Assembly (NCBI GenBank): GCA_002361955.1
Contig: DESK01000024.1
Location: 1-55,890, forward strand
Source of the DNA: Lachnospiraceae bacterium UBA3316
Lineage (GTDB): Bacteria; Bacillota; Clostridia; Lachnospirales; Lachnospiraceae
DNA: 55,890 bases
Direction of reading: 5' to 3'
The stretch's first letter is position 1. Each line of letters begins with the position of its first letter. Below are positions 25,312-35,100 of this stretch, piece by piece. The notes under the pieces were generated by a model that worked only from the letters and a program-made list of their open reading frames with translations, was not told the DNA's origin and did no database searches. Made by a program: the position numbers and the translations under genes.

Positions 25312-27164
25312 AAAAGAAGACAATAGCGGCGATTGCCGTGGGTTCCGCAGTCCTGGTGGCAGGCGGCGGATACGGCATTTATACGATCGTGAGAAACAGC
25401 GGCGGACCGGTGGAGGTCACCCCCGTCTCAAACCTGAATACGGGCTGGTGGGGAGATACCAGCTCCACATCAGGCGTTATCACAGCAAACGCTACCCAGG
25501 AGGTCTATCTGGATGAGAATGAGCTGCTGGATAAGGTTCATGTGAAAGAGGGGGATGAGGTAAAGATCGGCGATAAGCTTCTCTCCTATGATACAACGCT
25601 TCTGGAGCTTGACGTGGAGTCAGAGAAGCTGGCGCGTCAGGGGATTCAGCTGGAGATCAAAACGGCTCAGCAGGATCTGGAAAAACTGAAAAAGATCACG
25701 CCGGTTCCCGATAATTATTACGGCGACGCCGGGGATGATGACGCCATGCTTGTGCGCACGGCGTCGGTCATGACGGCTGTCAGCGCGGAGGACGGGACAC
25801 AGACGCCTCTGGCGGAGGACGGGGCCGGTGAGACCCAGACGCCGGATACGAAAGCGCCGGAGACCTCCGCTCCGGAGTCCCAGGCTCCTGAGACGGCAGC
25901 TCCCGACACAGGGACGCCCGATACGGAGTCAAAGACCCCGGCCACGGAGGAGGTGCTCGATCCTTCCAAGGATCCGGAGACGGAGAAATCCCCCCTGGAT
26001 AAGATCAAGGCTTATGAAAAGCTTACGTACGCCTCCAAGCCCTACAAGGGCTCCGGCACAAAGGAAGATCCCTATGTGTTTTTCTGCAAGGAGGGTACGA
26101 CAATTTACGCTTCCTTTATGAACAAGATGCTGGGCTACAATGAAGCCGGAAGCTCCAAGAGCGGAGGCGGCATGAAGGGTGACGGAAAGGGAAGCTACGC
26201 AGTCCTGGAAATCCGGGAGGGCGATTCTGTAAAGGGCGGTTTTGTAAAATCCATCAGCATCAACGGAACGGTGAAGGTAGATAAAGCCTACGCGCCGGAT
26301 ATCACCTGGACCTTTGCCAGCGACGGCGTTATAAAGAATGTGCCGGATGTGGATGAGCCGGACGACGATAACGGGGATGATCCCTTTGACGACTGGGGCT
26401 ATGATGACGGGGGCGGCGATGTCTATACCGTCACGGAGCTGAAGGAAGCCATCCGGGAGAAGGAGGATGAGATCAAGGATCTGAAGCTGGATCTCAGAGA
26501 GTCAAGGCTGAATGTAAAGCAGGCCCAGAGGAAGCTGGATAAGGCGACAGTGAAGGCTACCATTAACGGCGTGGTCAAGTCCATAGGCGATCCCGTGTCG
26601 GGGAACATGGACGGGGATCCCTTCCTGACGGTGACCAGCAGCGAGGGAATGTATGTGGAGGGAACGATCAGCGAGCTGAAGCTTGGCAAGGTGACAGAGG
26701 GAACCACCATGACGGGCATGGCTTACGAGAGCGGTATGTCCTTTACGGCCCAGATCACAGAGATTTCTGAGTATCCTACCCAGGCGACTTCCTGGTCCAG
26801 CAACGACGCCACAGGTTCTTCTTATCCCTTTACGGCCTATATCGAAGATCCCACAGGGCTTTCCAACAATGAGTGGGTGGATTTGACGATCCAGGAGGAG
26901 AATACAGGCAGCGAATCCTCCCTCTATCTGTACAAGGCTTACATCCGTTCCGAGAACGGCCAGAGCTACGTGTATAAGGCGGATGAGAACAACCGGCTTG
27001 TGAAGCAGTATATTAAGACAGGGGCCACCCTGTATTCCAGTTATATAGAAGTTAAGGGCGGACTCAGCCTGGAAGACAAGATCGCCTTCCCCTATGGAAA
27101 GAACGTAAAAGAGGGGGCGAAGACAAAGGTTGACGACGACGCGGACAGCGAAGTAATGTACTAG
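25308..27164 (+). CDS. HlyD/MacA-like adaptor subunit 2 with large insertion
   Basis: A 618-residue second adaptor. The N-terminal transmembrane helix (about 5-25) is followed by a lipoyl half (VYLDENELLDKVHVKEGDEV) and a first helix. Then comes an insertion of roughly 250 residues: a Thr/Pro/Glu-rich linker with repeated APE and PDT units, a small beta-rich module (YKGSGTKEDPYVFFCKEGTT onward) and an Asp-rich loop. The returning helix and second lipoyl half (KATVKATINGVVKSIGDPVS) and the beta-barrel domains complete the fold. The insertion interrupts the coiled-coil hairpin that normally docks the outer partner. GTG start behind GAGGAGG. The linker may be disordered or glycosylated. Confidence 0.85.
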   Translation: MKKKTIAAIAVGSAVLVAGGGYGIYTIVRNSGGPVEVTPVSNLNTGWWGDTSSTSGVITANATQEVYLDENELLDKVHVKEGDEVKIGDKLLSYDTTLLELDVESEKLARQGIQLEIKTAQQDLEKLKKITPVPDNYYGDAGDDDAMLVRTASVMTAVSAEDGTQTPLAEDGAGETQTPDTKAPETSAPESQAPETAAPDTGTPDTESKTPATEEVLDPSKDPETEKSPLDKIKAYEKLTYASKPYKGSGTKEDPYVFFCKEGTTIYASFMNKMLGYNEAGSSKSGGGMKGDGKGSYAVLEIREGDSVKGGFVKSISINGTVKVDKAYAPDITWTFASDGVIKNVPDVDEPDDDNGDDPFDDWGYDDGGGDVYTVTELKEAIREKEDEIKDLKLDLRESRLNVKQAQRKLDKATVKATINGVVKSIGDPVSGNMDGDPFLTVTSSEGMYVEGTISELKLGKVTEGTTMTGMAYESGMSFTAQITEISEYPTQATSWSSNDATGSSYPFTAYIEDPTGLSNNEWVDLTIQEENTGSESSLYLYKAYIRSENGQSYVYKADENNRLVKQYIKTGATLYSSYIEVKGGLSLEDKIAFPYGKNVKEGAKTKVDDDADSEVMY

Positions 27165-27244
27165 CTACAGTTCAGCCCAGGAGTTTGCACTTGCTGCAAA
27201 GTCCGTGAGAACACGTAAAATAGCATGTACTAGGAGGTGGAAGG

Positions 27245-28504
27245 ATGTTAGAAAATATACGATTGTCCCTGCAGGGGGTATGGTCTCATAAGATGAGATC
27301 GTTTCTGACCATGCTGGGCATCATCATAGGTATCGCTTCGATTATTTCCATTGTTTCCACGATCCAGGGAACAAACGAGCAGATCAAGGAAAACCTGCTG
27401 GGAGCGGGAAATAATACCGTGGATATAAAGATTTATCAGGGCGACTGGCCCTATGAGATTTCCGACTATCAGCCGGCCCCCAGGGGAATCCCGGTGATCA
27501 GCGAGGAAGTGCGTCAGGAGATCGAGGATTTGGATGAGGTGGAGAGCGTAGCCCTCTACAACAGCCGCAGTTACGCGGAGGCTGTCTACTACAGAGACCA
27601 GAATCTGCAGGGGGCCAATGTGCTGGGAGTGGATAACCATTATTTTGATACCTGCGGTTATACGGTGCGTTCCGGCAGGCAGTTTTTGGAGGGGGATTTT
27701 ACCAGCTTCCATAAGGTGGCCATTCTGGACCAGACAGCGGCCAGCAGCCTGTTTCAGGAAGAAAGCTCTCTGGGAAAGACGATTGAGATTGGAGGAGAGC
27801 CCTTTACGATCATCGGCGTGGCACAGAAACGGGAGGAGTTCGAGCCCGTGATCAACAGTATGGAAGATTACGAGACCTATATGGGAAATGAGGCCAGCGG
27901 TATCGTCTATATCCCGTCTACAGCCTGGGGAATCGTATATAAATATGACGAGCCCCAGAATGTGGTGGTAAAGGCCGCGTCCACGGATGACATGACCAGG
28001 GCCGGAAAGAAGACGGCGGATATCCTGAATAAGAACCTGAGCGTGGCAAACGACGATGTGAAATATAAATCCAAGGACGTTCTGGAGCAGGCCCAGGACC
28101 AGCAGGCCCTGAGTCAGGCTACGAATATCCAGCTGATCTGGATCGCCAGCATTTCCCTGCTGGTGGGCGGTATCGGCGTTATGAATATTATGCTGGTGAC
28201 CGTGACGGAGCGTACCAGTGAGATCGGCCTGAAGAAGGCCATCGGCGCCAAGAAAAAGAAGATTCTGGGGCAGTTTTTGACGGAGGCGGCTGTGCTGACC
28301 AGCATGGGCGGCGTGATCGGCGTGGTGGCCGGTATTATCCTGGCCAAGGCCATATCGAAGATGGCGGAGATCCCTGTGGCGATCAGCATCCCGGCCATCA
28401 TCATATCGGTGCTTTTCTCTATGCTGATCGGTATCATTTTCGGCCTTCTTCCCTCGATCAAGGCGGCGAACCTGAACCCCATTGACGCGCTGCGCCACGA
28501 ATAA
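27245..28504 (+). CDS. ABC transporter permease, MacB/FtsX family
   Basis: A 419-residue permease with the MacB plan: one N-terminal transmembrane helix (SHKMRSFLTMLGIIIGIASI), a large extracytoplasmic domain of about 230 residues, then three C-terminal helices. TSEIGLKKAIGAKKKKILGQFL is the typical cytoplasmic coupling segment. It ends with the common PIDALRHE. The start follows AGGAGG. An 80-nt gap without a terminator separates it from adaptor 2, so it is probably cotranscribed. Together the four genes form a YknXYZ-like mechanotransmission exporter with two adaptors. Confidence 0.93.
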   Translation: MLENIRLSLQGVWSHKMRSFLTMLGIIIGIASIISIVSTIQGTNEQIKENLLGAGNNTVDIKIYQGDWPYEISDYQPAPRGIPVISEEVRQEIEDLDEVESVALYNSRSYAEAVYYRDQNLQGANVLGVDNHYFDTCGYTVRSGRQFLEGDFTSFHKVAILDQTAASSLFQEESSLGKTIEIGGEPFTIIGVAQKREEFEPVINSMEDYETYMGNEASGIVYIPSTAWGIVYKYDEPQNVVVKAASTDDMTRAGKKTADILNKNLSVANDDVKYKSKDVLEQAQDQQALSQATNIQLIWIASISLLVGGIGVMNIMLVTVTERTSEIGLKKAIGAKKKKILGQFLTEAAVLTSMGGVIGVVAGIILAKAISKMAEIPVAISIPAIIISVLFSMLIGIIFGLLPSIKAANLNPIDALRHE

Positions 28505-28511
28505 AAAGGAC

Positions 28512-28540
28512 TTGCATTTTGCGGGCCTCTATGCTACAAT
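28512..28540 (+). promoter_or_regulatory. Promoter of rpmE
   Basis: TTGCAT at 28512-28517, 17-nt spacer, TACAAT at 28535-28540, giving a leader of about 190 nt before rpmE. Confidence 0.75.
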
Positions 28541-28546
28541 CTAAAC

Positions 28547-28738
28547 GCTGTTATACACGGATTACAGTGCATATTGACAGAAAAACTGTAGGGACTTACA
28601 GGGTTAGTCCGGGGAATCTTGCTGTGGAAACATGGAGGAGCAGCATTGACCGGAAATGGGTCTCCACGCCGGGAAAAACGGATTTGCCGGGGAAGTGGGG
28701 ATAAGCAGTTCACGATTATAAAGATGAGGTGAAGGAAA
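28547..28738 (+). promoter_or_regulatory. Probable ribosomal protein L31 leader
   Basis: A 190-nt untranslated leader before rpmE, much longer than needed for initiation. It has a small hairpin ACAG AAAA CTGT near 28577-28589 and several G-rich segments that can pair. L31 leader RNAs that bind the free protein are described in Firmicutes. I cannot verify the consensus by eye, so the assignment rests on position and length. Confidence 0.45.
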
Positions 28739-28942
28739 ATGAGAGAAGGAATCCATCCAAAGTATTATCAGGCAACCGTTACCTGCAACTGTGGAAACAC
28801 ATTCGTAACAGGTTCCACAAAGAAAGATATCCACGTAGAAATTTGTTCAAAATGCCATTCATTCTACACCGGACAGCAGAAAGCAACTGCAGCCCGCGGA
28901 CGTATTGATAAGTTCAACAGAAAGTATGGTATTACAAAATAG
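28739..28942 (+). CDS. rpmE: 50S ribosomal protein L31 (zinc-binding type)
   Basis: A 67-residue ribosomal protein starting MREGIHPKYYQATVTCNCGN. It has CNC and CSKC cysteine pairs that hold zinc, so it is the C+ paralogue rather than the zinc-free form used under zinc starvation. It has its own promoter, leader and terminator and precedes the DUF1385-prmC-prfA cluster. Confidence 0.97.
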   Translation: MREGIHPKYYQATVTCNCGNTFVTGSTKKDIHVEICSKCHSFYTGQQKATAARGRIDKFNRKYGITK

Positions 28943-28955
28943 GGATGTAAAGATA

Positions 28956-28990
28956 GGGTTGAGGTTGAAAAATCTCAACCCATTTTACTA
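28956..28990 (+). terminator. Terminator after rpmE
   Basis: GGGTTGAG (28956-28963) pairs with CTCAACCC (28974-28981), followed by ATTTTACT. The T-run is short, so read-through to the next genes is possible. Confidence 0.7.
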
Positions 28991-29023
28991 CATTCGTTAC
29001 TTTATCAGGAAAGGATGATGCGT

Positions 29024-29950
29024 ATGAAATCATCGAAAATCGGCGGCCAGGCGGTGATGGAAGGCGTTATGATGAGAAACGGCAGCCGTTACGCTGTGGC
29101 AGTCAGAAAAGAGGACGGCGAGATCGTTGTCAAAACGGAGGACTATGACGGCGTGATGAAAAATAAGAAGCTGGCCGGCCTGCCTTTTGTCCGGGGAGTT
29201 TTCAATTTTGTGGATTCTCTGGTGCTGGGCATGAAGACACTGACGTACTCAGCCAGCTTTTTTATGGATGAGGAGGAAAAGAAGGAGGCCGTGAGCAGCG
29301 AGAAGAAGGAAAAGAGAGATTCCCTGCTGATGGGGGTTACGATGGCTTTCTCCATCATTCTGGCTGTAGGGCTTTTTATGGTGCTTCCCTATGTGATCTC
29401 AAGCCTGATCCTGCGATTTACGGATTCGGCTACCCTGATCGGTCTTCTGGAGGGCGCCGTGCGGCTTGGGCTTTTTATCGGTTATATCCTGCTGATCTCA
29501 AGGATGAAGGATATCCAGAGGGTTTTCCAATATCACGGGGCGGAACACAAGTGCATCAACTGCATTGAACATGGCATGGAGCTGAACGTGGAAAACGTGC
29601 TGAAAAGCTCCAAACAGCATAAGCGCTGCGGAACCAGCTTTCTGCTGCTTGTCATGCTCATCAGTATTGTTTTATTTCTCTTTATCCGGGTGGAGTCGCC
29701 CCTGTGGAGGGTGGTGATCCGTGTCCTGCTGGTACCTGTGATCGCAGGCATTTCCTATGAGTTCATCCGGCTGGCAGGGCGCAGTGAGAACCCGTTGGTG
29801 GAGCTGGTGAGCAAGCCGGGGCTCTGGATGCAGAATCTGACCACCAGGGAGCCGGACGCTTCCATGGCGGAGGTGGCCATCGCCTCGGTGGAGGCCGTCT
29901 TTGACTGGAGGGCGTATCTGGAGGAGAATTTCCGGGAGGGGAAGAGATGA
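29024..29950 (+). CDS. DUF1385 membrane protein
   Basis: A 308-residue integral membrane protein of the DUF1385 family, starting IGGQAVMEGVMMRNG, its hallmark. Hydrophobic segments near 100-130 and 135-160 and a pair near 215-260 suggest about four transmembrane helices. FQYHGAEHKCINCIEHG and KRCGTSFLLLVM hold conserved His and Cys residues, so the family is described as putative metal-dependent. The start at 29024 is spaced about 9 nt from GGAAAGG; ATGs at 29015 and 29018 overlap that site. It overlaps prmC by 4 nt. The linkage to rpmE, prmC and prfA is widespread in Firmicutes, but the function is unknown. Confidence 0.85.
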   Translation: MKSSKIGGQAVMEGVMMRNGSRYAVAVRKEDGEIVVKTEDYDGVMKNKKLAGLPFVRGVFNFVDSLVLGMKTLTYSASFFMDEEEKKEAVSSEKKEKRDSLLMGVTMAFSIILAVGLFMVLPYVISSLILRFTDSATLIGLLEGAVRLGLFIGYILLISRMKDIQRVFQYHGAEHKCINCIEHGMELNVENVLKSSKQHKRCGTSFLLLVMLISIVLFLFIRVESPLWRVVIRVLLVPVIAGISYEFIRLAGRSENPLVELVSKPGLWMQNLTTREPDASMAEVAIASVEAVFDWRAYLEENFREGKR

Positions 29951-30804
29951 CCCTGCGGGAGGCCCTCAAGGCCGGGGAGGCCTACTTGGCCCAAAGGGAG
30001 ATCCCCGACGCCGCCATAGACGCCTGGTATCTTCTGGAACACGTCTTAAAGCGGGAGGCGCAGATCCGGGCAGACAGAGCCTGGTATCTGCTGCACAGCC
30101 GGGAGACGTTGGAAGAGAGGCTGTGGGAAGCCTACCGGGGATTACTGGACGAGCGGGGAAACCACCGGCCTTTGCAGTATATCACCGGGGAACAGGAGTT
30201 TATGGGCATTCTCTTTTTTGTAAACGATAAGGTATTGATCCCCAGGCAGGATACGGAGCTTCTGGCGGAGGAGGCCAGACGCAGGCTCTCGCCCGGTGAC
30301 AGCCTGCTGGACGTATGTACCGGCTCCGGCTGCCTGGCGGTAAGTCTGATGAAGCTCGTTCCCGGTATCCGGGGGACGGCCTGTGACATTTCGGCGGAGG
30401 CCCTGTCCGTGGCCCGGGAAAATGCCCGCAGACAGCAGGTGGACGTGGAGTTTCGGCAGGGCGATCTGTTTTCCCCCATAGAGGGCAGGTTTGATGTGAT
30501 CGTGTCCAATCCCCCCTATATCCCCACGGGAGAGATCGAAGGGCTGATGGAAGAGGTGCGGCGCTTTGAACCGATGCTGGCCCTGGACGGCAGCGAGGAC
30601 GGGCTGTATTTTTATCGAAGGCTTTCGGCGGAGGCCCCGGATTTTCTGCGGGACGGGGGCTGGCTCCTGGTGGAGATCGGCTGTGACCAGGGAAGGGCTG
30701 TGGCTGAGCTGTTCGAAGAGGCAGGTTTTTGTGAGGTAAATTGTAAGAAGGATCTGGCGGGGCTGGACCGGGTCGTGACAGGCCGAAGGCCGCCGGAGAG
30801 ATAG
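29947..30804 (+). CDS. prmC: Release factor glutamine methyltransferase
   Basis: A 285-residue SAM-dependent methyltransferase that N5-methylates the glutamine of the GGQ motif in release factors. An N-terminal helical domain contains LQYITGEQEFMG and the SAM site is LLDVCTGSGCLAVSL. The catalytic NPPY is at Asn188 (VSNPPYIP). Its substrate RF1 is encoded immediately downstream. Translation is coupled to the previous gene by an ATGA overlap. Confidence 0.95.
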   Translation: MTLREALKAGEAYLAQREIPDAAIDAWYLLEHVLKREAQIRADRAWYLLHSRETLEERLWEAYRGLLDERGNHRPLQYITGEQEFMGILFFVNDKVLIPRQDTELLAEEARRRLSPGDSLLDVCTGSGCLAVSLMKLVPGIRGTACDISAEALSVARENARRQQVDVEFRQGDLFSPIEGRFDVIVSNPPYIPTGEIEGLMEEVRRFEPMLALDGSEDGLYFYRRLSAEAPDFLRDGGWLLVEIGCDQGRAVAELFEEAGFCEVNCKKDLAGLDRVVTGRRPPER

Positions 30805-30823
30805 AGAGAGGCAGGAGAAAAAA

Positions 30824-31894
30824 ATGTTTGATAGATTAGAGGATTTGGTGATCCGCTATGAGGAGATCATGAGCGAGCTCAGTGAACCGGATGTGGCCAA
30901 CAACCCGAACCGTTTCCGTGAGCTTATGAAGGAGCAGAGCAATCTGACTCCCCTGGTGGACGCCTACAAGGAATATAAGCAGTGCAGGCAGAATATAGAG
31001 GATTCCCTGGCCATCCTGGAGGAGGAGTCCGACGAGGAAATGCGGGAACTGGCAAAGGAGGAGTTAAATGATTCCAAGGCCCGGGAACAGGAGCTTGAGG
31101 AAAAGATGAAAATTCTGCTTTTGCCAAAAGACCCCAACGACGATAAGAACGTAATCGTGGAGATCCGCGCCGGAGCGGGAGGCGATGAGGCGGCCCTGTT
31201 CGCGGCGGAAATCTACCGGATGTATGTACATTTCGCGGAGACCCACCGCTGGAGAGTGGAGATGCTGGAGTGCGAAGAGATCGGTATCGGCGGCATGAAG
31301 AGCGTCACCTTTATGATCACGGGGCAGGGAGCCTATTCCGTGATGAAGTATGAGTCTGGCGTGCACCGTGTACAGCGTGTCCCGGAGACAGAGTCCGGCG
31401 GACGTATCCATACGTCCACCATCACGGTGGCTGTGATGCCGGAAGCGGAGGAGGTAGATGTGCAGATCGATGAGAAGGATGTGCGCATCGACGTGATGCG
31501 AGCTTCAGGAAACGGCGGACAGTGTGTAAATACAACGGACTCCGCGGTGCGTCTGACCCATTACCCTACGGGGATCGTGATTTATAGCCAGACAGAGAAA
31601 TCACAGCTCCAGAATAAGGAGAAGGCCTTTGCTCTGCTGCGCGCCAAGCTGTATGATCTTGAGTGCCAGAAACAGCATGACGCGGAGGCGGAGGCCAGGA
31701 GAAGCCAGATCGGAACGGGCGACCGCTCGGAGAAGATCCGCACCTACAATTTCCCCCAGGGGCGCGTCACCGACCACAGGATCAATCTGACCCTGTACAA
31801 GCTTGACAAGATCATGGACGGAGACATCCAGGAGATTGTGGATGCCTTGATTGCCGCGGATCAGGCGGCAAAGCTGGCGAAGATGAATGAGTGA
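30824..31894 (+). CDS. prfA: Peptide chain release factor 1
   Basis: A 356-residue class I release factor reading UAA and UAG. The peptidyl-hydrolase motif GGQ is at residues 231-233 in SGNGGQCVNTTDSAVRL. HRVQRVPETESGGRIHTS is the conserved RF1/RF2 block, and the length and lack of an RF2-type frameshift site favour RF1. CAGGAG precedes the start. It closes the rpmE-DUF1385-prmC-prfA cluster. Confidence 0.96.
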   Translation: MFDRLEDLVIRYEEIMSELSEPDVANNPNRFRELMKEQSNLTPLVDAYKEYKQCRQNIEDSLAILEEESDEEMRELAKEELNDSKAREQELEEKMKILLLPKDPNDDKNVIVEIRAGAGGDEAALFAAEIYRMYVHFAETHRWRVEMLECEEIGIGGMKSVTFMITGQGAYSVMKYESGVHRVQRVPETESGGRIHTSTITVAVMPEAEEVDVQIDEKDVRIDVMRASGNGGQCVNTTDSAVRLTHYPTGIVIYSQTEKSQLQNKEKAFALLRAKLYDLECQKQHDAEAEARRSQIGTGDRSEKIRTYNFPQGRVTDHRINLTLYKLDKIMDGDIQEIVDALIAADQAAKLAKMNE

Positions 31895-31968
31895 GATGAC
31901 AGAATATTCTAAATTGTTTTTTAATACGAAAGATCCTGTAACTAAGCACTAAAAATCAACGAACACCA

Positions 31969-31997
31969 TTGAAAAAATTGTACAAATATGCTATTCT
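31969..31997 (+). promoter_or_regulatory. Promoter of the GH3 gene
   Basis: TTGAAA at 31969-31974, 17-nt spacer, TATTCT at 31992-31997. Transcription would start near 32004, leaving a 180-nt leader. Confidence 0.65.
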
Positions 31998-32027
31998 GAT
32001 CTTACGAAAAAGAATGGCTGTGGGAAT

Positions 32028-32160
32028 ATTCAGATGCACCCAGCGGCTTTCTATGCATTTGCGACCATGTGTGCCTGAATGTTTCTGAAAAGGGCAGGGA
32101 CTGTCTGACAACATGTATTTCTATGCAGATTTATGTGCGTCAGGCAGTTTTTGTTTTTGC
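32028..32160 (+). promoter_or_regulatory. Candidate transcription attenuator in the GH3 leader
   Basis: The leader can fold in two exclusive ways. Hairpin A pairs ATTCAG (32028-32033) plus GCAC with GTGCCTGAAT (32071-32080). The terminator pairs ACTGTCTGAC (32100-32109) with GTCAGGCAGT (32139-32148), followed by TTTTGTTTTT. TGCCTGA (32072-32078), the 3' strand of hairpin A, is perfectly complementary to TCAGGCA (32140-32146), the 3' strand of the terminator, so it can act as an antiterminator. A direct repeat TTTCTATGCA lies at 32048 and 32118. The ligand or protein is unknown, and the terminator loop is long (29 nt). Confidence 0.5.
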
Positions 32161-32182
32161 AAAAGGAGAAAGGAGAAAGCGT

Positions 32183-35100
32183 ATGAAGAAGCAAATGATG
32201 CAAAAAGTGACGGCGGTATTGCTGGCGGGCGTGATGTGTGTAAGCGGCGTGTGCGCAAACGGAGGAATCGTCCGGGCGGCCGGCGGCGACGGGCAGGACG
32301 GAAGCACGGAGCGGATACAGGAGCTCCTGGACGGCATGACGACCAGACAGAAGATTACCCAGATGATAATGCCGGATTTCCGGTACTGGGATGAGGATCT
32401 GACGGATGAGGCAGGCCGGGTGGGTGTGACAGAGATGAACAGCCAGATCGAGCAGGTGGTGAAGGACTATGATTTCGGCGGCGTGATCCTCTTTGCCCAG
32501 AACGTGACGGGGACGCTCCAGACCCTCAACCTGACGAAGGCCTACCAGGCGGCAGCCACAGAGGACGGGGGAATCCCCCTGCTGATCGGCATTGACCAGG
32601 AGGGTGGCAGCGTATACCGCCTGGGAACGGGGACGGCCCTTCCGGGAAATATGGCTGTGGGAGCTTCCGGAAGCCTGGATTACGCGAAGATAAACGGGGA
32701 GATCATCGGGCGCGAGCTCAGCTCCCTGGGAATCAATTGTAATTTTGCGCCGGATATGGATGTAAACAACAATCCAAACAATCCGGTGATCGGGCTGCGC
32801 TCCTTCTCAGACGATCCCCAGCTGGTGGCAGACATGGGCGTGGCAATGATCGAAGGCTTAAATGAATACAATATCGCGGCCTCCGCCAAGCATTTCCTGG
32901 GACATGGAGACACGGACACAGACTCCCACACGGGCCTTCCGGTGGTAAATAAGAGCCGCGAGGAATTGGAGGCCATGGAGCTGATTCCCTTTAAAGCGGC
33001 CATGGCAGTAGGGGTAGATATGTTTATGACGGCCCATATCGCTTATCCCCAGATCGACGATACGAAGGTGATTTCCAAGGTCACAGGGGAGGAAGTGAAT
33101 CTCCCGGCAACCCTTTCCAAAAAGGTGCTCACGGATCTGGTGAGAAACGACCTGGGCTTTGACGGCGTGCTGATTACCGACGCCATGAATATGGCGGGCG
33201 TATCAGGGAACTTTGGCCAGGTGGAGGCCTCCATCCGGGCGATCCAGGCGGGGATTGATATCCTGCTGATGCCCTGTGTGCTGTATGATCTGGAAGACCT
33301 GGCAGATCTGGACGCCATCATTGAGGGAATCGAGGGCGCTGTGGAAGACGGCACGATTCCGGAGCAGCGGCTGGACGAATCCTGCGGAAGAATCCTGGCC
33401 TTAAAGGAGAAGCGGGGAATTCTGGACTATGACGGTTCCGGACTGACAGAAGAAAATGCCCTGCAGCAGGTCGGTTCTGTTGAGAACAGGGCGTTGGAGA
33501 GAGAGCTTTCAGCAGCGGCAGTGACTGTGGTAAAGAATGAGGGAGATACGCTTCCCATCCGGCTGACAAAGGACAGCAAGGTTCTTTTCCTGACTCCCTG
33601 GTCAAATGAACTGGCATTGATGGCTATGGGATGGAACAGGGCGAAGGAGGCAGGACTTGTGCCGGCAGGAGCAGCGTGCAAAAATATCTGCTTTGAATAT
33701 CAGGGGACGATCACCCCTGCTATCCAGAAGGCCCTGGAATGGGCAGATACGGTGATGGTCAACTCTGAGCTTGACACCTCCTATCTGAATCCCGCAAGCT
33801 GGGCGCACTGGTCATATACCCTGCCGGAGGCAGTGACGACGTACTGTAAGGAGCATAATAAAAAATCGGTGGTCATGAGCGTGGACAAGCCTTATGACGT
33901 ACAGTTTTATGAGAATGCGGACGCAGTGATGGCCGTATACGGGTGCATGGGTTCTTCCGCAGATCCCACAGAGATCCTGAACGGCGGCGCTACGACTACA
34001 GAAGAAGCCTTTGGGCCGAATATGTCGGCCGGCGTGGAAGTGGCTTTCGGTGTGTCAGGGGCGTCGGGAACGCTTCCCGTAAAGATCTATAAGCTGGATA
34101 TGGCTACGAGAACCTACACGGATGAGATCGTTTATGAGAGAAAGCATGGGCTTACTTATCCGGCAGTGGAGGCCTCTACAGCGGAAAAAGCAGAAAAACT
34201 CATAGAAGCCATCGGAGAGGTATCCTATACGCAGGAATGCGCAGACGCGATCCGGGCGGCGGAGGAATATTATGAAACGCTGAGCGAGGAAGAGCAGGGA
34301 AGGATCGCGGCAAGCTATCAGAAGCTTTTGGTCGCGTCGGCAACGTATGAAGCTCTGCGGGCGGAGGCAGCGGCCCAGACGGCGGAGGACGCCAGAACAG
34401 GGGCGGAAGCAGCCCAGGAGGAAGCTGTGACAGCAAAGGAAGGCGCGGAAACGGCCAAAGAGGGTGCGGAGGCAGCTAAGCTGGAAGCACAGACGGCCCA
34501 GGCAGAGGCGGAGGCAGCGGCCCAGGCAGCGGAAGCGGCCAGAGCCGCGGCGGAAGTTAAGGCTGAGGAGGCGAGAAGAGCCCAGACTGCGGCAGAGAAC
34601 GCGAAGACGGCGGCAGAGGCAGCCCAGAAGAGGGCGGAGACAGCTACAGACCAGACAGGCATGTACGCGGTAGCGGCAGAGGCGGCCAGGAACAGGGCAG
34701 AGGGCGCCAAGGAAGCGGCCCAGGCAGCCCAGGCGGCCGCAGAGGCGGCAGGCACGAAGGCCCAGGCCAGCCAGGCCGCAGCGGAAGCAGCCCAGGCTAA
34801 GGCGGAAGCGTCAGCCAGGGAGGCAGTGGCAGCAAATACGAAGGCCCAGGCGGCCCAGGCTAAGGCGGAGGCTGCGGCAGCAGCGGCGGAAGCGGCAAAA
34901 GAGTACGCGGAGGCGGCAAAGACAGCCGTAGAGTCGGCAAAGACCGCGGCGGAGGCAAAGGCAGCCCAGGCGGCAGCCAGCGCAGAGAACGCGGCAGAGG
35001 CTTACAAGAAAGCCGATGCGGCAAGGAAAGCGGCCCAGGCGGCCCAGACGGCCGCTGAGAGAGCCAGGACGGCAGCGGAGGCGGAAAAGACTTCGGCCCT

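Noticed and set aside
27248..28498. Minus-strand 416-codon frame opposite the permease
   Set aside because: Shadow frame created by codon bias of the permease gene.
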